Numbered from the stretch's first letter, positions 1-8,610 are shown. The stretch: DNA of 64,000 nt from Moorella mulderi DSM 14980 (GCF_001594015.1 NZ_LTBC01000003.1:124001-188000), one strand, 5' to 3'. Numbers and translations are program-made. Notes: generated from the letters alone by a model not told the origin.

Positions 1-115
1 GAATGGTTTTCGTCACCGCCACCAGGGTTATCTCTTCCGGCCGCCGCCCGCTGCGGTGAGCGGCCGCGGCCATCCTTTCCCGTACCAGGGCGATATTTTC
101 TGCCAGGTTAACCAT
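1..115 (-). CDS. yggS: YggS family PLP-binding protein, N-terminal part (runs off window)
   Basis: The first 38 residues are visible, starting MVNLAENIALVRERM and reaching LVAVTKT, the first beta strand that carries the PLP lysine in YggS/YlmE/PROSC proteins. These fold as alanine-racemase-like barrels and act in pyridoxal-phosphate homeostasis. The ATG at 115 is preceded by a GGAGG ribosome site. In many Firmicutes this gene lies directly downstream of pgeF/ylmD and near the end of the division cluster, as here. The rest of the gene is outside the window, so intactness cannot be judged. Confidence 0.88.
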   Translation of the reverse strand, partial: MVNLAENIALVRERMAAAAHRSGRRPEEITLVAVTKTI

Positions 116-206
116 CTTTTTTCCTCCGCCAATCCTCTATAATTTCTACATCTTTATATTAAATCCTGCTACAATTTGAGAAGTGGGAAGTAAGATGTGG
201 AGGTCT

Positions 207-1178
207 CTATTCCCGCAGCCACCGGACCAGACCAGGGGTGACAACCACTTCCGTCCCGGCTTCCAGGCCCCGGACGGCCACCCTGTCCCCTACCTGGCCT
301 TCAATGCTAACCGGCTGCCATTTGATCCCCCGGTCCCCCAGGAGGTAGACCCCCTTTGCTCCCCCTGGCCCGCTACTCAAAGCAGCAGCCGGTAATATTA
401 TCCCCCGGTAACGGTTCAATACCGCAGCTACTTCCAGCCGGCGGGGTTTAAGCCAGCGCTCGTCCCAGGAGGCAATGGTCATGAGGACGGCCTTCTGCCG
501 GCCTTCATCCTGCAACCGGGTAATGCTGGCCCGGACCTCGTCCCCGGACCCCGGCAATTTAAGATTTACCCTTTTGCCTGCCTGCCAGCCGGCGGGGAAA
601 TCTTCCAGGGGGGCATATACGGCCAGGGGAGCCAGGTTGTTGACCAGGCGGCCGATGGCCGTACCGGCTTTAATCTGGCCCTCAGCCGTCACCGGGCCGG
701 CCAGTTCCACCAGGCGCTTTAGTTCCTGGTAATTGATATTGCCCAGGCTGGCCGGCTGCAGGGCCTTTTCCAGGCCGTCGGTGTGGTAGGAAACCTGGCC
801 GGGAAAGGAGGCTTTGATTTCCAGGGGACCCTGCCCTGGCGGTGCGGCTGCCACGGGTAATACCCGGGCAATGGTAGCTCCTACCGGTACCCGCTCCCCT
901 TCTGGTACTACCGGGACTAAGGCCCCAGTGGCCGGGGCTACCAGGACCTCCTCTTCCCTGGCAATAAAAACCTCCAGGGGGAGAATATCCTCCAGGACGC
1001 CGTAATCAACCCGTTCGACCTTTAAAAAATGCCAGGCAATGGCCTTAAAGACCTGCTGGAAACCCAGCCAGGCCGCCAGGGCAAAAAGCATCAAGCCCAG
1101 GACCGGCAAGATAAAACGCCCCCGCCGCCGGCGTTGCCGTGGCCGGGCCGGGAGGGCTGGATTATAAGCTGGCCTCAT
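207..1178 (-). CDS. HlyD-like membrane-anchored protein (efflux adaptor-like)
   Basis: A 323-residue protein with a basic N-terminus (RQRRRRGR), one membrane segment at about residues 24-44, and a long extracytoplasmic part. Two biotinyl/lipoyl-like hairpin regions are suggested by VLVAPATGALVPVVPEGERV (about 78-97) and a later GTAIGRLVNNLAPLAVYAP, as in HlyD/RND-type adaptor proteins. It lies 5 bases below pgeF and just upstream of yggS, a place where Firmicutes often carry such a protein of unknown role. No partner transporter is nearby, so an export role is only inferred from the fold. Confidence 0.7.
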   Translation of the reverse strand: MRPAYNPALPARPRQRRRRGRFILPVLGLMLFALAAWLGFQQVFKAIAWHFLKVERVDYGVLEDILPLEVFIAREEEVLVAPATGALVPVVPEGERVPVGATIARVLPVAAAPPGQGPLEIKASFPGQVSYHTDGLEKALQPASLGNINYQELKRLVELAGPVTAEGQIKAGTAIGRLVNNLAPLAVYAPLEDFPAGWQAGKRVNLKLPGSGDEVRASITRLQDEGRQKAVLMTIASWDERWLKPRRLEVAAVLNRYRGIILPAAALSSGPGGAKGVYLLGDRGIKWQPVSIEGQVGDRVAVRGLEAGTEVVVTPGLVRWLRE

Positions 1179-1183
1179 AATAT

Positions 1184-2005
1184 CTACCTCAAGAGGGATA
1201 ATAATGCTGCCTGGCGCCCGGTAGGGCCACCGGCCGCCCGGTAAGAGAAAAAGGTGCCGGCCCGGCAGCAGGTACAGAGACCGGCACTGGTAATATGCTC
1301 CGGCTTTAGTCCTGCGGCCAGGAGTTCCAGGTAGTTGGCCCGGGGAAGGTCCAGGCGGTAGTGGCCGGGCCCGTCGGGCGTTAAAACTTCGCCGGCCCAG
1401 GGGAGATGCTCCTTGACTGCCCCCGCCACCCGGTTATCTACCTGGTAGCAGCAGGGCCCGATGGCCGGCCCGATGGCTGCCAGGAGGTCATTAGGGTTGC
1501 TGTTAAATTCTGCAGCCATCCTGGCCACTACCTGGGTCCCCACCTGTAAGACCGTACCCTTCCAGCCGGCGTGGGCCAGGCCTATAACACCCCTTACCGG
1601 GTCCACCAGGTAAAGGGGTACGCAGTCGGCAAAAAAGGCCACCAGGGTAACCCCCGGTGCAGCGGTCACCAGAGCATCAACACCCGGTAGGGCCGTAGCC
1701 AATTCCGCGGCACCCCGGCCGGTATCCTGCCGTCCCACCAGGGCCACCCTGTTACCATGGACTTGCTCGCCGATAACCCAGTCCTCCAGGGGCAGATCCA
1801 GGGCCGTTGCCAGCAAGCGCCTGTTAGCCAGTACTGCTGCCGGTTCATCGCCCACATGTAAGCCCAGGTTTAAGCCGGTATAGGGTGGCCGGCTGACACC
1901 CCCTGCACGGGTGCTATAAAAAGCCTTTACCGGCGCCTGCTCTTCTAAAAAGGCAACCCGCCAGAGGCTCATCCCTTCCCTGTTCTCCCTGATAAAGGGC
2001 GCCAA
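1184..2005 (-). CDS. pgeF: Laccase-domain purine nucleoside phosphorylase / peptidoglycan editing factor
   Basis: A 273-residue member of the YlmD/YfiH family (multicopper polyphenol oxidase superfamily, DUF152). Family members bind zinc and show purine nucleoside phosphorylase/adenosine deaminase activity; in E. coli the homologue prevents mis-incorporation into peptidoglycan. Visible family motifs are NLGLHVGD, ADCVPLYL, LAHAGWKGT, GPAIGPCCYQV and the C-terminal CTCCR..FFSYR; the Cys and His residues of ADC, HAGW and CCR form the metal site. The length is normal. It is co-oriented with ylmC and yggS at the distal end of the sporulation block. Confidence 0.92.
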   Translation of the reverse strand: MAPFIRENREGMSLWRVAFLEEQAPVKAFYSTRAGGVSRPPYTGLNLGLHVGDEPAAVLANRRLLATALDLPLEDWVIGEQVHGNRVALVGRQDTGRGAAELATALPGVDALVTAAPGVTLVAFFADCVPLYLVDPVRGVIGLAHAGWKGTVLQVGTQVVARMAAEFNSNPNDLLAAIGPAIGPCCYQVDNRVAGAVKEHLPWAGEVLTPDGPGHYRLDLPRANYLELLAAGLKPEHITSAGLCTCCRAGTFFSYRAAGGPTGRQAALLSLLR

Positions 2006-2050
2006 AGAAAACCACCCCTGGCCTTTATTATACCATAAGGTGGCGCCGTC

Positions 2051-2329
2051 TTAAGCCTTTTCCCGGTGCACAGGGGACGTAAAGCTATAACTTTCTACCA
2101 GGATAACGTCAATTCCTACTTTAACTACGTTTTCCCAGGGAATGATTAAATCTTCGTCCCGGCCAAAAAAGAAAAAAAACCTGCCTCCCTGTCCAGGTAC
2201 GATTAAAGCCTTTACCCGTCCGGCCTCCAGGTCCAGGTCAATATCTTTGATTGTCCCCAGCCGCCGCCCGTCAATGACATTGATTACCTCCCGCTGGCGC
2301 AGTTCGGTCACCCGGATCACGGTCACCAC
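2051..2329 (-). CDS. ylmC: YlmC/YmxH family PRC-barrel sporulation protein
   Basis: A 92-residue protein consisting almost entirely of a PRC-barrel domain: it starts with VTELRQREVINV, then DGRRLGTIKDIDLD, and ends with IIPWENVVKVGIDVILV. The YlmC/YmxH family is found in endospore formers, and its members lie near sigG or the sporulation protease genes; the molecular role is not established. The run FFFFFGRDED near the middle is a hydrophobic strand often seen in this family. It has the size expected for the family. Confidence 0.88.
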   Translation of the reverse strand: MVTVIRVTELRQREVINVIDGRRLGTIKDIDLDLEAGRVKALIVPGQGGRFFFFFGRDEDLIIPWENVVKVGIDVILVESYSFTSPVHREKA

Positions 2330-2407
2330 CTCCGGCTGTAGCCCGGGGTTTTCCCTGTTATATTAAATTATATGACCTGGATAGGACCTGAAGGCCAAAA
2401 AAGAAAA

Positions 2408-2426
2408 AAACCAGCGTTGCTGGTTT
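2408..2426 (-). terminator. Intrinsic terminator after spoIIR
   Basis: AAACCAGC-aac-GCTGGTTT hairpin on the minus strand, followed by TTTTCTTTTTT. It overlaps the spoIIR stop codon, so the sporulation transcript probably ends here before ylmC. Confidence 0.8.
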
Positions 2427-3042
2427 AAGGCCATAATCCCGCCAGGCGGTGGCGTGAGGATTGAAATATCTCTAAGATCTTCCATCCTACCCGGATTTTT
2501 GCCTGCCCTTCCTTCCCGGCCATTACCGGCCGGCTGGTAAGGGCATCGTCATCTGCTTTACCGGCGGCATCTACCAGGCACAGGGGCGGGAACAGGACGC
2601 ACCACCAGTTTTCCCCTTTACCTGCGCCAATCACCAGGCGGACGGCTTCGTACTTTCCTGCCGGGAGAGTTATATCCCCGTAAGCCCGGGTGGGGAAAGC
2701 AAAGTCACCAAATTCCGTCCTCACGGTATAATTTTGCCCTTCCCGCCGGATTTGCGCCTCGGCCGCAGCTGTAATGGCGGCCAGGTTATGACTGACCAGC
2801 TGCCTGGCGGCACCAATATCCCCGGCTGCGGCCAGGCTCCGGCCGATACTGGCCAGGACGGCGTCGCGGACATGACGTTTCAATTCCTGGTCGGCAATAG
2901 TATCGCTGTTGGCAATGACGTGGAGCCGGATTAAGTTATGGGAGTTATAGGCCGGTACTGCTACCTCCCTGCCCGTCCAGGACGCGTCCCCGCCGAGGAA
3001 TAATAAGCCGGCCAGGACAAAAATTAATATAGACCTCTTCAA
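2425..3042 (-). CDS. spoIIR: Stage II sporulation protein R
   Basis: SpoIIR is secreted from the forespore and triggers SpoIIGA to process pro-sigma-E in the mother cell. After a short basic start and one hydrophobic segment (ILIFVLAGLLFLGG) comes the family core: NLIRLHVIANSDT, QELKRHVRDAVL, and later GENWWCVLFPPLCLVD, all characteristic. I chose the TTG at 3042 (205 residues) because AAGGAG stands 7 bases before it; a longer reading from 3081 has no such site and only adds residues overlapping sigG. The gene follows sigG directly, an arrangement that puts signal and forespore sigma together. Confidence 0.92.
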   Translation of the reverse strand: MKRSILIFVLAGLLFLGGDASWTGREVAVPAYNSHNLIRLHVIANSDTIADQELKRHVRDAVLASIGRSLAAAGDIGAARQLVSHNLAAITAAAEAQIRREGQNYTVRTEFGDFAFPTRAYGDITLPAGKYEAVRLVIGAGKGENWWCVLFPPLCLVDAAGKADDDALTSRPVMAGKEGQAKIRVGWKILEIFQSSRHRLAGLWP

Positions 3043-3077
3043 TAAAGACACTCCTTGACACCTCTGTAAATTGGAAA

Positions 3078-3848
3078 TCAAATATATTTGCGCATATGCT
3101 GGAGGGCGGCTTTTTCCAGCCGGGAAACCTGGGCCTGGGAGATGCCGATTTCATCGGCTACTTCCATCTGGGTTTTACCTTCAAAGAAGCGCAGGGATAA
3201 AATCAGGCGCTCCCTGGGGGTTAATTTATTCATGGCTTCCCGGATGGCTATGCTTTCCAGCCAGCTGCCATCCTGGTTTTTTTCATCACCTATCTGGTCC
3301 ATGACATAGATGGGATCGCCGCCGTCATGGTAGATGGGCTCAAAGAGGGATACCGGTTCCTGGATGGCATCCAGGGCAAAGATTACTTCTTCCTGGGGGA
3401 GATTGATTTCCCTGGCAATTTCCGTTACCGAAGGTTCCCGGGCCAGTTTATTTACCAGCACGTCCCTCACCTGAAGGGCTTTGTAGGCAATATCCCGCAA
3501 AGAGCGGCTGACCCGGATGGGATTATTATCCCGCAGGTAACGCCTGATCTCCCCGATGATCATGGGTACGGCATAGGTGGAGAACTTGACATTCTGGCTC
3601 AGGTCAAAGTTATCGATGGCCTTCATCAGGCCGATGCAGCCTACCTGGAAAAGGTCGTCGACATACTCGCCCCGGTTGGTAAAGCGCTGGATGACGCTCA
3701 GGACCAGGCGTAAATTGCCTTTAATGAGCTTTTCCCGGGCCTCCGGTTCCCCCTTTTGCATGGCCTCAAAAAGCTGCCGCATCTCCTCGCTTGTCAGCAA
3801 GGGTAACTTGGAGGTATTCACACCGCAAATTTCTACTTTATTGAGCAT
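3078..3848 (-). CDS. sigG: RNA polymerase forespore sigma factor SigG
   Basis: Sigma-70 family protein of about 256 residues. NKVEICGVNTSKLPLL near the start is the SigG-specific N-terminus; then come region 2 (GEYVDDLFQVGCIGLMKAID, NFDLSQNVKFSTYAVPMI), region 3 (IRVSRSLRDIAYKA) and region 4 (EVADEIGISQAQVSRLEKAA). It drives late forespore transcription. The reading frame stays open to 3896, but the 16-codon extension covers the -10 of a sigma-F-type promoter, so I start at the ATG at 3848 (a GTG at 3851 has the better spacing to AGGAGGG). spoIIR follows at once. Confidence 0.95.
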   Translation of the reverse strand: MLNKVEICGVNTSKLPLLTSEEMRQLFEAMQKGEPEAREKLIKGNLRLVLSVIQRFTNRGEYVDDLFQVGCIGLMKAIDNFDLSQNVKFSTYAVPMIIGEIRRYLRDNNPIRVSRSLRDIAYKALQVRDVLVNKLAREPSVTEIAREINLPQEEVIFALDAIQEPVSLFEPIYHDGGDPIYVMDQIGDEKNQDGSWLESIAIREAMNKLTPRERLILSLRFFEGKTQMEVADEIGISQAQVSRLEKAALQHMRKYI

Positions 3849-3884
3849 CACTGGCGAGAACCCTCCTGACGGTGGCTCTGGGAT

Positions 3885-3914
3885 AATTATTACCATGCCT
3901 CCCTGCTTTTATAC
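3885..3914 (-). promoter_or_regulatory. Sigma-F-type promoter of sigG
   Basis: On the minus strand GTATA (3914-3910), 15 bases, then GGTAATAATT (3894-3885). This fits the Bacillus sigma-F consensus GYWTA-N15/16-GGNRANANTW at every fixed position. In B. subtilis sigG is transcribed from its own sigma-F promoter between sigE and sigG, so position and sequence agree. Confidence 0.65.
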
Positions 3915-3931
3915 CGGCCCGGCAAAAGGGC

Positions 3932-3958
3932 AAAATAAAGGGAGCTATTTAAGCTCCC
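3932..3958 (-). terminator. Intrinsic terminator downstream of sigE
   Basis: GGGAGCT-taaat-AGCTCCC on the minus strand, followed by TTTATTTTG. It closes the spoIIGA-sigE transcript, including the inverted-repeat element, just before the sigG promoter. Confidence 0.75.
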
Positions 3959-3983
3959 GTGAAGTCTCGGTGGCTATTGAAGC

Positions 3984-4240
3984 GGTGGTGCTGTGTCCCG
4001 GAGCCGCGAATAGTGGAGCGAAGGTCAAAAGAACAGGCGAGGTGAGGTTACCGCTGCCGCCGCTTAAGGCACGCCTGAGCGTGCCTTTGAGAGGAAACAA
4101 ACGTAATCTCATAGAAGGCTCATAGCTTGCGGAACCAGCAGCCTCTTCATTGGCAATCCACAGGCGGCGAGCAGCGGTCCGAACCGAGCCGTAGTTCTGT
4201 CGGCGCGTAACTTTTGAGCGGCGAGGGACACAGCACCACC
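3984..4240. repeat. 257-bp element with perfect 16-bp terminal inverted repeats (MITE or structured RNA)
   Basis: The element begins GGTGGTGCTGTGTCCC (3984-3999) and ends with its exact reverse complement (4225-4240). Inside are a second pairing GCCGC/GCGGC next to the ends, a nested hairpin AAGGCACGC-ctga-GCGTGCCTT (about 4065-4086), and TGAGGTTAC/GTAATCTCA enclosing it with one G-U pair. It has no convincing ORF. It lies between the sigE stop (10 bases away) and the sigE terminator, so it would be transcribed with sigE. I see no clear target-site duplication. A non-autonomous mobile element and a structured non-coding RNA are both possible. This fills the only gene-free stretch between sigE and sigG. 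Confidence 0.6.
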
Positions 4241-4250
4241 AACAAGCATC

Positions 4251-4979
4251 TTATTCCATCCGGGCGATTTCTTTACGCAGGCGTTTGATAATCCGTTTTT
4301 CCAGGCGGGAAATGTAGGACTGGGAGATGCCCAGGATGTCGGCTACCTCCTTCTGGGTTTTTTCCACGCCGTCCAGGAGGCCAAAACGAAATTCCATGAT
4401 CTTGCGCTCCCGGGCCGAGAGCTTCCGCATGGCCATCTGCAAGAGCTTGCGGTCGACCTCTTCTTCAATGGATTTATAAATAATATCATTATCAGTACCC
4501 AGGACATCGGAAAGCAAAAGCTCATTGCCGTCCCAGTCAATGTTTAACGGCTCGTCAAAGGAAACCTCGGCCCGTGTCTTATTATTGCGCCGCAGGTGCA
4601 TTAAAATTTCATTTTCAATACAGCGGGAAGCATAGGTGGCCAGCTTGATGCGCTTCTTGGGGTCAAAGGTATTGACGGCTTTAATGAGGCCGATGGTACC
4701 AATGGAGACCAGGTCTTCAATCCCCACGCCGGTATTTTCAAATTTGCGGGCAATGTAGACTACCAGGCGCAGGTTGCGCTCAATAAGTACGGTTTTTACA
4801 CCGGCGTCGCCGTCCTCCAGGCGCAGGAGAAGGCTCATCTCTTCATCGCTGGAAAGGGGGGGCGGCAGGGCTTCACTGCTGCCGACATAAAAAACTTCGC
4901 CCAGCCATTTCAACCTTACTACCAGGCGGCCATAAAACTCCTGGATTTTTAATTTCGCTAATATAAATAGCTGCTGCAT
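4251..4979 (-). CDS. sigE: Pro-sigma-E, mother-cell sigma factor
   Basis: A 242-residue sigma-70 family protein. The N-terminal 30 or so residues ([17 protein letters not shown]) form the amphipathic pro-sequence that tethers inactive pro-sigma-E to the membrane; the cleavage region [14 protein letters not shown] matches the Bacillus protein. Region 2 ([35 protein letters not shown]) and region 4 ([19 protein letters not shown]) are intact. It directs early mother-cell transcription once cut by SpoIIGA. It is transcribed with spoIIGA, 12 bases below it. Confidence 0.96.
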   Translation of the reverse strand: MQQLFILAKLKIQEFYGRLVVRLKWLGEVFYVGSSEALPPPLSSDEEMSLLLRLEDGDAGVKTVLIERNLRLVVYIARKFENTGVGIEDLVSIGTIGLIKAVNTFDPKKRIKLATYASRCIENEILMHLRRNNKTRAEVSFDEPLNIDWDGNELLLSDVLGTDNDIIYKSIEEEVDRKLLQMAMRKLSARERKIMEFRFGLLDGVEKTQKEVADILGISQSYISRLEKRIIKRLRKEIARME

Positions 4980-4991
4980 GAGCTCTTCCCC

Positions 4992-5906
4992 CTAGAGGCC
5001 CATACTGAGTTGCAGCAAATCCGGGTGTAATAAGGCGCGGTAATTGCCCTCCGGCGACAGCCGCTCCCTGTATAGGCCCACAATAACATCTTTTATCTTG
5101 ATCATGCGTTCATTTGTGATGACGATTACTTCATCGGGTCTAAGGCCCAGCAACATACCATGGCTCCGGCCCAGGGAATGGTATGGTAACAGGCGTAGCC
5201 TTGTCGCCCAGGGTGAACCGGCCAGGGACTTTACCAGGCTTTCCAGGTCGGCTTCCTCCTGGCTGCCGTAGTGCTCAGTAATAGCTTCCGGGAGGAGGCC
5301 CTTCAGGGCACTGTATTCTACAATAATTACCGGCCGCTGGGTAAGGGGGTCCCGCAGGCTGTTGCCGGTATCAACCAGGGCCTTTAAGGCCCGCTGCCGG
5401 CCGGCAAAGGTTATGATCACCGGCAAACGCAGCACCTGCTGCCAGAAGTTTTTTTTAAGCCAGCCTGTCCCGAGAACGGCCAGCGTCCCGGCAGCCGCCA
5501 CGGCCACCAGCAGCCACGTGTAACGGATATTATGGACCAGGACCAGCGATCCCCCCATGACGGGTGTTGCCGCCTCCCCGCCGGCCAAGTAAACAGCCCC
5601 CAGCATCGCCCCACCCATGGCAAAGGCCGCCAGGTAAAAATAGACCAGGGCCTGGAGAAACCGCCGCCCGTTTAAGGGGAAAAAGGCTACCAGGACCATA
5701 ATTACGGAAAATAAAATCTTGACAAGCAAGACCTGCTCCCATTCACCACCGGGAAACAGGATGATCAGGGAATAAACTGCTCCTACCGCTGCCCCGGCCA
5801 GCAGCCGCCAGCCGGTAGTTGCCAGCTGTCCCAGCCTGGCCGTCGTCCAGAGAATGAGGTAATCCATAAACAGGTTAATGGCCAGCAGGACATCTAAATA
5901 AACCAC
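4992..5906 (-). CDS. spoIIGA: Sporulation sigma-E processing peptidase SpoIIGA
   Basis: A 304-residue membrane aspartic protease. About five membrane segments fill the first half (AINLFMDYLILWTTA, LLAGAAVGAVYSLIILF and others). The cytoplasmic half carries the catalytic motif ALVDTGNSLRDPLT, whose Asp works as a dimer like retropepsins, and PYHSLG. It cuts pro-sigma-E after SpoIIR signals from the forespore. Upstream lies a wide-spaced Spo0A-type promoter; sigE follows. Confidence 0.95.
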   Translation of the reverse strand: MVYLDVLLAINLFMDYLILWTTARLGQLATTGWRLLAGAAVGAVYSLIILFPGGEWEQVLLVKILFSVIMVLVAFFPLNGRRFLQALVYFYLAAFAMGGAMLGAVYLAGGEAATPVMGGSLVLVHNIRYTWLLVAVAAAGTLAVLGTGWLKKNFWQQVLRLPVIITFAGRQRALKALVDTGNSLRDPLTQRPVIIVEYSALKGLLPEAITEHYGSQEEADLESLVKSLAGSPWATRLRLLPYHSLGRSHGMLLGLRPDEVIVITNERMIKIKDVIVGLYRERLSPEGNYRALLHPDLLQLSMGL

Positions 5907-5988
5907 AGGTAGACCAGCCTCCCTTCCCCGGAGGTTACACTAATTATTACCATGATATGAGCATTATGGCAGTTTCATAACCATATTT

Positions 5989-6021
5989 ATTATATAACTC
6001 TGTTATGGGAAATTTTGTCAA
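5989..6021 (-). promoter_or_regulatory. Spo0A-dependent-type promoter of spoIIGA-sigE (21-bp spacer)
   Basis: On the minus strand TTGACA (6021-6016) and TATAAT (5994-5989) are both perfect sigma-A hexamers but 21 bases apart. The B. subtilis spoIIG promoter has the same anomaly (22 bp) and needs Spo0A bound over the -35. Here TTTTGTCAAA on the plus strand, one base away from a TGTCGAA 0A box, overlaps the -35. The gap 5907-6206 holds only this and the ftsZ terminator. Confidence 0.6.
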
Positions 6022-6032
6022 ATGGTGGACAG

Positions 6033-6062
6033 AAAAAAACCTGTTACCCGGGTAACAGGTTT
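6033..6062 (-). terminator. Intrinsic terminator after ftsZ
   Basis: A perfect 26-bp palindrome with AAACCTGTTACCC arms, followed on the minus strand by further T residues. It ends the dcw transcript before the spoIIGA promoter. Confidence 0.8.
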
Positions 6063-6206
6063 AAGCAACAGTACCACGCCACATGGGATGGAAAATTATG
6101 TCCTAACGGAAGGAGTAGTTTGCTGGAGAATGAAAAATGGTAAAAGGCTGGCTTTATTTGTAGCGAGCGACTTCAACCAGGGGGTTAAGCGGCCTTAGCG
6201 AAAGTA

Positions 6207-7268
6207 TTACCTTCGCCGCAGGAAGGCCGGTATGTCCAGGTCGTCAATATTAAAGGGCTTAATGTTCAGATCCACATCACGGGCTGCTGCTGCCTCTTTC
6301 TGGGCTGCCGGCACGGCTTCAAAACCGGTAGCAATGACGGTAACGCGGATTTCATCCTTCAAGCTTTCATCAATGACGGCGCCAAAAATTATGTTCGCTT
6401 CCGGGTCGGCCGCCGCGGCCACGATTTCAGCCGCCTCATTAACTTCCAGCAGGCCCAGGTTGGTGCCCCCGGTAATGTTTAGCAGCACACCGCGGGCCCC
6501 TTCGATGGAGGTTTCCAGCAGGGGGCTGGAAATGGCCATCCGGGCTGCTTCCGCGGCCCTTTTTTCGCCGGTAGCCCTGCCTATACCCATCAGGGCCGAA
6601 CCTGCATCGGACATAATGGTCTTGACATCGGCAAAATCCAGGTTAATCAATCCAGGCACAGCAATCAGGTCGGAAATGCCCTGGACTCCCTGGCGCAAAA
6701 CATCATCCGCAATGCGGAAGGCCTCCAGGATAGAAGTCTGCTTGTCGGCTACCTGCAGTAACCGGTCGTTGGGGATAATAATCAGGGTGTCAACCTTTGT
6801 CTTTAACTCGGCTATACCAGCTTCGGCCTGGGTGGCCCGTTTCCGGCCTTCAAAGCTAAAGGGACGGGTGACAACACCAACAGTCAGGGCCCCGGCCTCC
6901 TTGGCGATCTGGGCCACCACCGGCGCTGCACCGGTACCCGTACCGCCCCCCATGCCGGCAGTGACAAAAACCATATCGGCCCCCTGCAGGCGCTGGGCCA
7001 GCTCTTCCCGGCTTTCTTCCGCTGCCTTTTTACCAATTTCCGGATTAGCCCCCGCCCCCAGGCCTTTGGTCAACTTGGCCCCAATCTGGATCTTTTGTTC
7101 TGCCTGGCAAAGGCGCAGGGCCTGGGCATCCGTATTAACGCTGATAAATTCTACTCCCCGCAGGCCGGCAGCAATCATCCGGTTAACGGCGTTATTGCCG
7201 CCTCCACCTACTCCCACCACCTTAATGGTAGCAAATTGATTGAGATCGCCATCCTCAAATTCCAGCAC
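6207..7268 (-). CDS. ftsZ: Cell division GTPase FtsZ
   Basis: A 353-residue tubulin homologue that polymerises into the division ring. The GTP signature [10 protein letters not shown] is at residues 107-116, preceded by the [11 protein letters not shown] loop near the start and followed by the T7-loop region ([11 protein letters not shown] segment). The C-terminal tail ends DIPAFLRRR, the conserved peptide that binds FtsA and other partners. Length and start are typical. It lies 21 bases below ftsA and ends the dcw transcript. Confidence 0.98.
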   Translation of the reverse strand: MLEFEDGDLNQFATIKVVGVGGGGNNAVNRMIAAGLRGVEFISVNTDAQALRLCQAEQKIQIGAKLTKGLGAGANPEIGKKAAEESREELAQRLQGADMVFVTAGMGGGTGTGAAPVVAQIAKEAGALTVGVVTRPFSFEGRKRATQAEAGIAELKTKVDTLIIIPNDRLLQVADKQTSILEAFRIADDVLRQGVQGISDLIAVPGLINLDFADVKTIMSDAGSALMGIGRATGEKRAAEAARMAISSPLLETSIEGARGVLLNITGGTNLGLLEVNEAAEIVAAAADPEANIIFGAVIDESLKDEIRVTVIATGFEAVPAAQKEAAAARDVDLNIKPFNIDDLDIPAFLRRR

Positions 7269-7289
7269 CCGGAACTCCTCCTTTGTAAT

Positions 7290-8522
7290 TTAAAAAAGCT
7301 CGCGCCACCAGTTTTTAATCTTCGCCCAGAAGTTTTCCCAGATGGCCTCGCGGCTGGCGGCAGCCTGGGTATGGGCAAGGCGACCGGCGCCATAATTCAC
7401 CAGGCCCACCGCGGTGGCATAAGCCGGAGAAGCCACCATATCGGCCAGCCCGCCGCTATTCTCAGGCCAGCCAAGGCGGACCGGCATGGCCAGGGCCTCG
7501 CCTGCCAGTTGGGTTATCCCCTCGAGTAAAGCGCCGCCACCTGTCAAGACCACCCCTCCCGGTAAAAGGCCCTGGAAATGGGAGCCGTTAATCTCCCGGC
7601 GGACAAAGGTAAAAATCTCCTCTACCCGGGGCTCGATAATGGCCGCCAGCATCTTTTTGGGTACCTGCTTCTTCTCCTTGCCCCCTACCGCCGGCACCTC
7701 TATAAATTCATTTTCTGCTACCAGCTCCGCCAGGACACAACCGTGTTCCTTTTTAATGGCCTCGGCCTGGGTGAGGGGGGTACGTAAACCTACCGCCAGG
7801 TCACTGGTTATATGCTCGCTGCCTATGGGCAGGACGGCGGCAAACCACAGGCACCCCTGGGAGATCACGGCGATTTCCGTTGTGCCCCCGCCGATATCGA
7901 CCACCACGGTACCCAGTTCCTTTTCTGCCTGCTGGAGTACCGCCTCGGCCGAAGCCAGGGGATTTAATACCAGTTCCTCGATTGCCAGGCCAGCCCGCTG
8001 CACGCTTTTCAGGGTATTCTGGACGGCGGCCCCGGCAGCGGTGACAATCTGAGTTTCCACTTCCAGGCGCGAACCACTCATGCCGATAGGGTCCATAATG
8101 CCGTCATAGCCATCGACAATATACTGGCGCGGCAGGACGTGGATGATCCGCCTGTCGGCCGGCAGGGGTATTACCCGGGCTGCCTGGAGGACCCGCTCCA
8201 CATCCTCGGGCCCGACTTCACCGTCTTCGCCGGTAACGGCTACTACCCCGCGGTTGTTAATGGAGCCGATATGGGGACCTGTCAGGCCAACAAAGGCCGA
8301 AGAAATACGGCAACCGCTCATGCGCTCGGCCTGTTCCACCGCTTTTTCAATGGCCCGGGCTGTATTTTCAATATCGACAATTATACCTTTACGCAGGCCT
8401 CCGGACGGTGTTTCCCCCAGGCCAATGATATTCAGGCGGCCCTGTAGCGTGACTTCCGCCACTACTGCAACCACCTTGGTGGTGCCTATATCGAGACCGA
8501 CCACCACGTTATCCTTGGGCAA
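7290..8522 (-). CDS. ftsA: Cell division protein FtsA
   Basis: A 410-residue actin-fold ATPase that anchors FtsZ filaments to the membrane. Phosphate-1 motif VGLDIGTTKVVAVVAE is at the start, the 1C subdomain follows, and phosphate-2 VVVDIGGGTTEIAV is in the middle; the nucleotide motif VLTGGGALLEGI is near the C-terminus. The tail IWENFWAKIKNWWRELF is an amphipathic helix with clustered tryptophans, the usual membrane-targeting end. It directly precedes ftsZ. Confidence 0.97.
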   Translation of the reverse strand: MPKDNVVVGLDIGTTKVVAVVAEVTLQGRLNIIGLGETPSGGLRKGIIVDIENTARAIEKAVEQAERMSGCRISSAFVGLTGPHIGSINNRGVVAVTGEDGEVGPEDVERVLQAARVIPLPADRRIIHVLPRQYIVDGYDGIMDPIGMSGSRLEVETQIVTAAGAAVQNTLKSVQRAGLAIEELVLNPLASAEAVLQQAEKELGTVVVDIGGGTTEIAVISQGCLWFAAVLPIGSEHITSDLAVGLRTPLTQAEAIKKEHGCVLAELVAENEFIEVPAVGGKEKKQVPKKMLAAIIEPRVEEIFTFVRREINGSHFQGLLPGGVVLTGGGALLEGITQLAGEALAMPVRLGWPENSGGLADMVASPAYATAVGLVNYGAGRLAHTQAAASREAIWENFWAKIKNWWRELF

Positions 8523-8610
8523 ACTCTGGCACCTCCAGGCTCCCCGGCCTTCTTTAAGAAGGAGAATTCAACATAACTTTCGCTTTCCCTTTTTTTGCAA
8601 ATAGATTTTC

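Noticed and set aside
3849-3896. Longer SigG start
   Set aside because: The extension contains a sigma-F promoter and the ribosome site, and has no counterpart in known SigG proteins.
6232-7239. A 335-codon plus-strand ORF opposite ftsZ
   Set aside because: Low-complexity Ser/Ala/Pro composition typical of an antisense frame of ftsZ.
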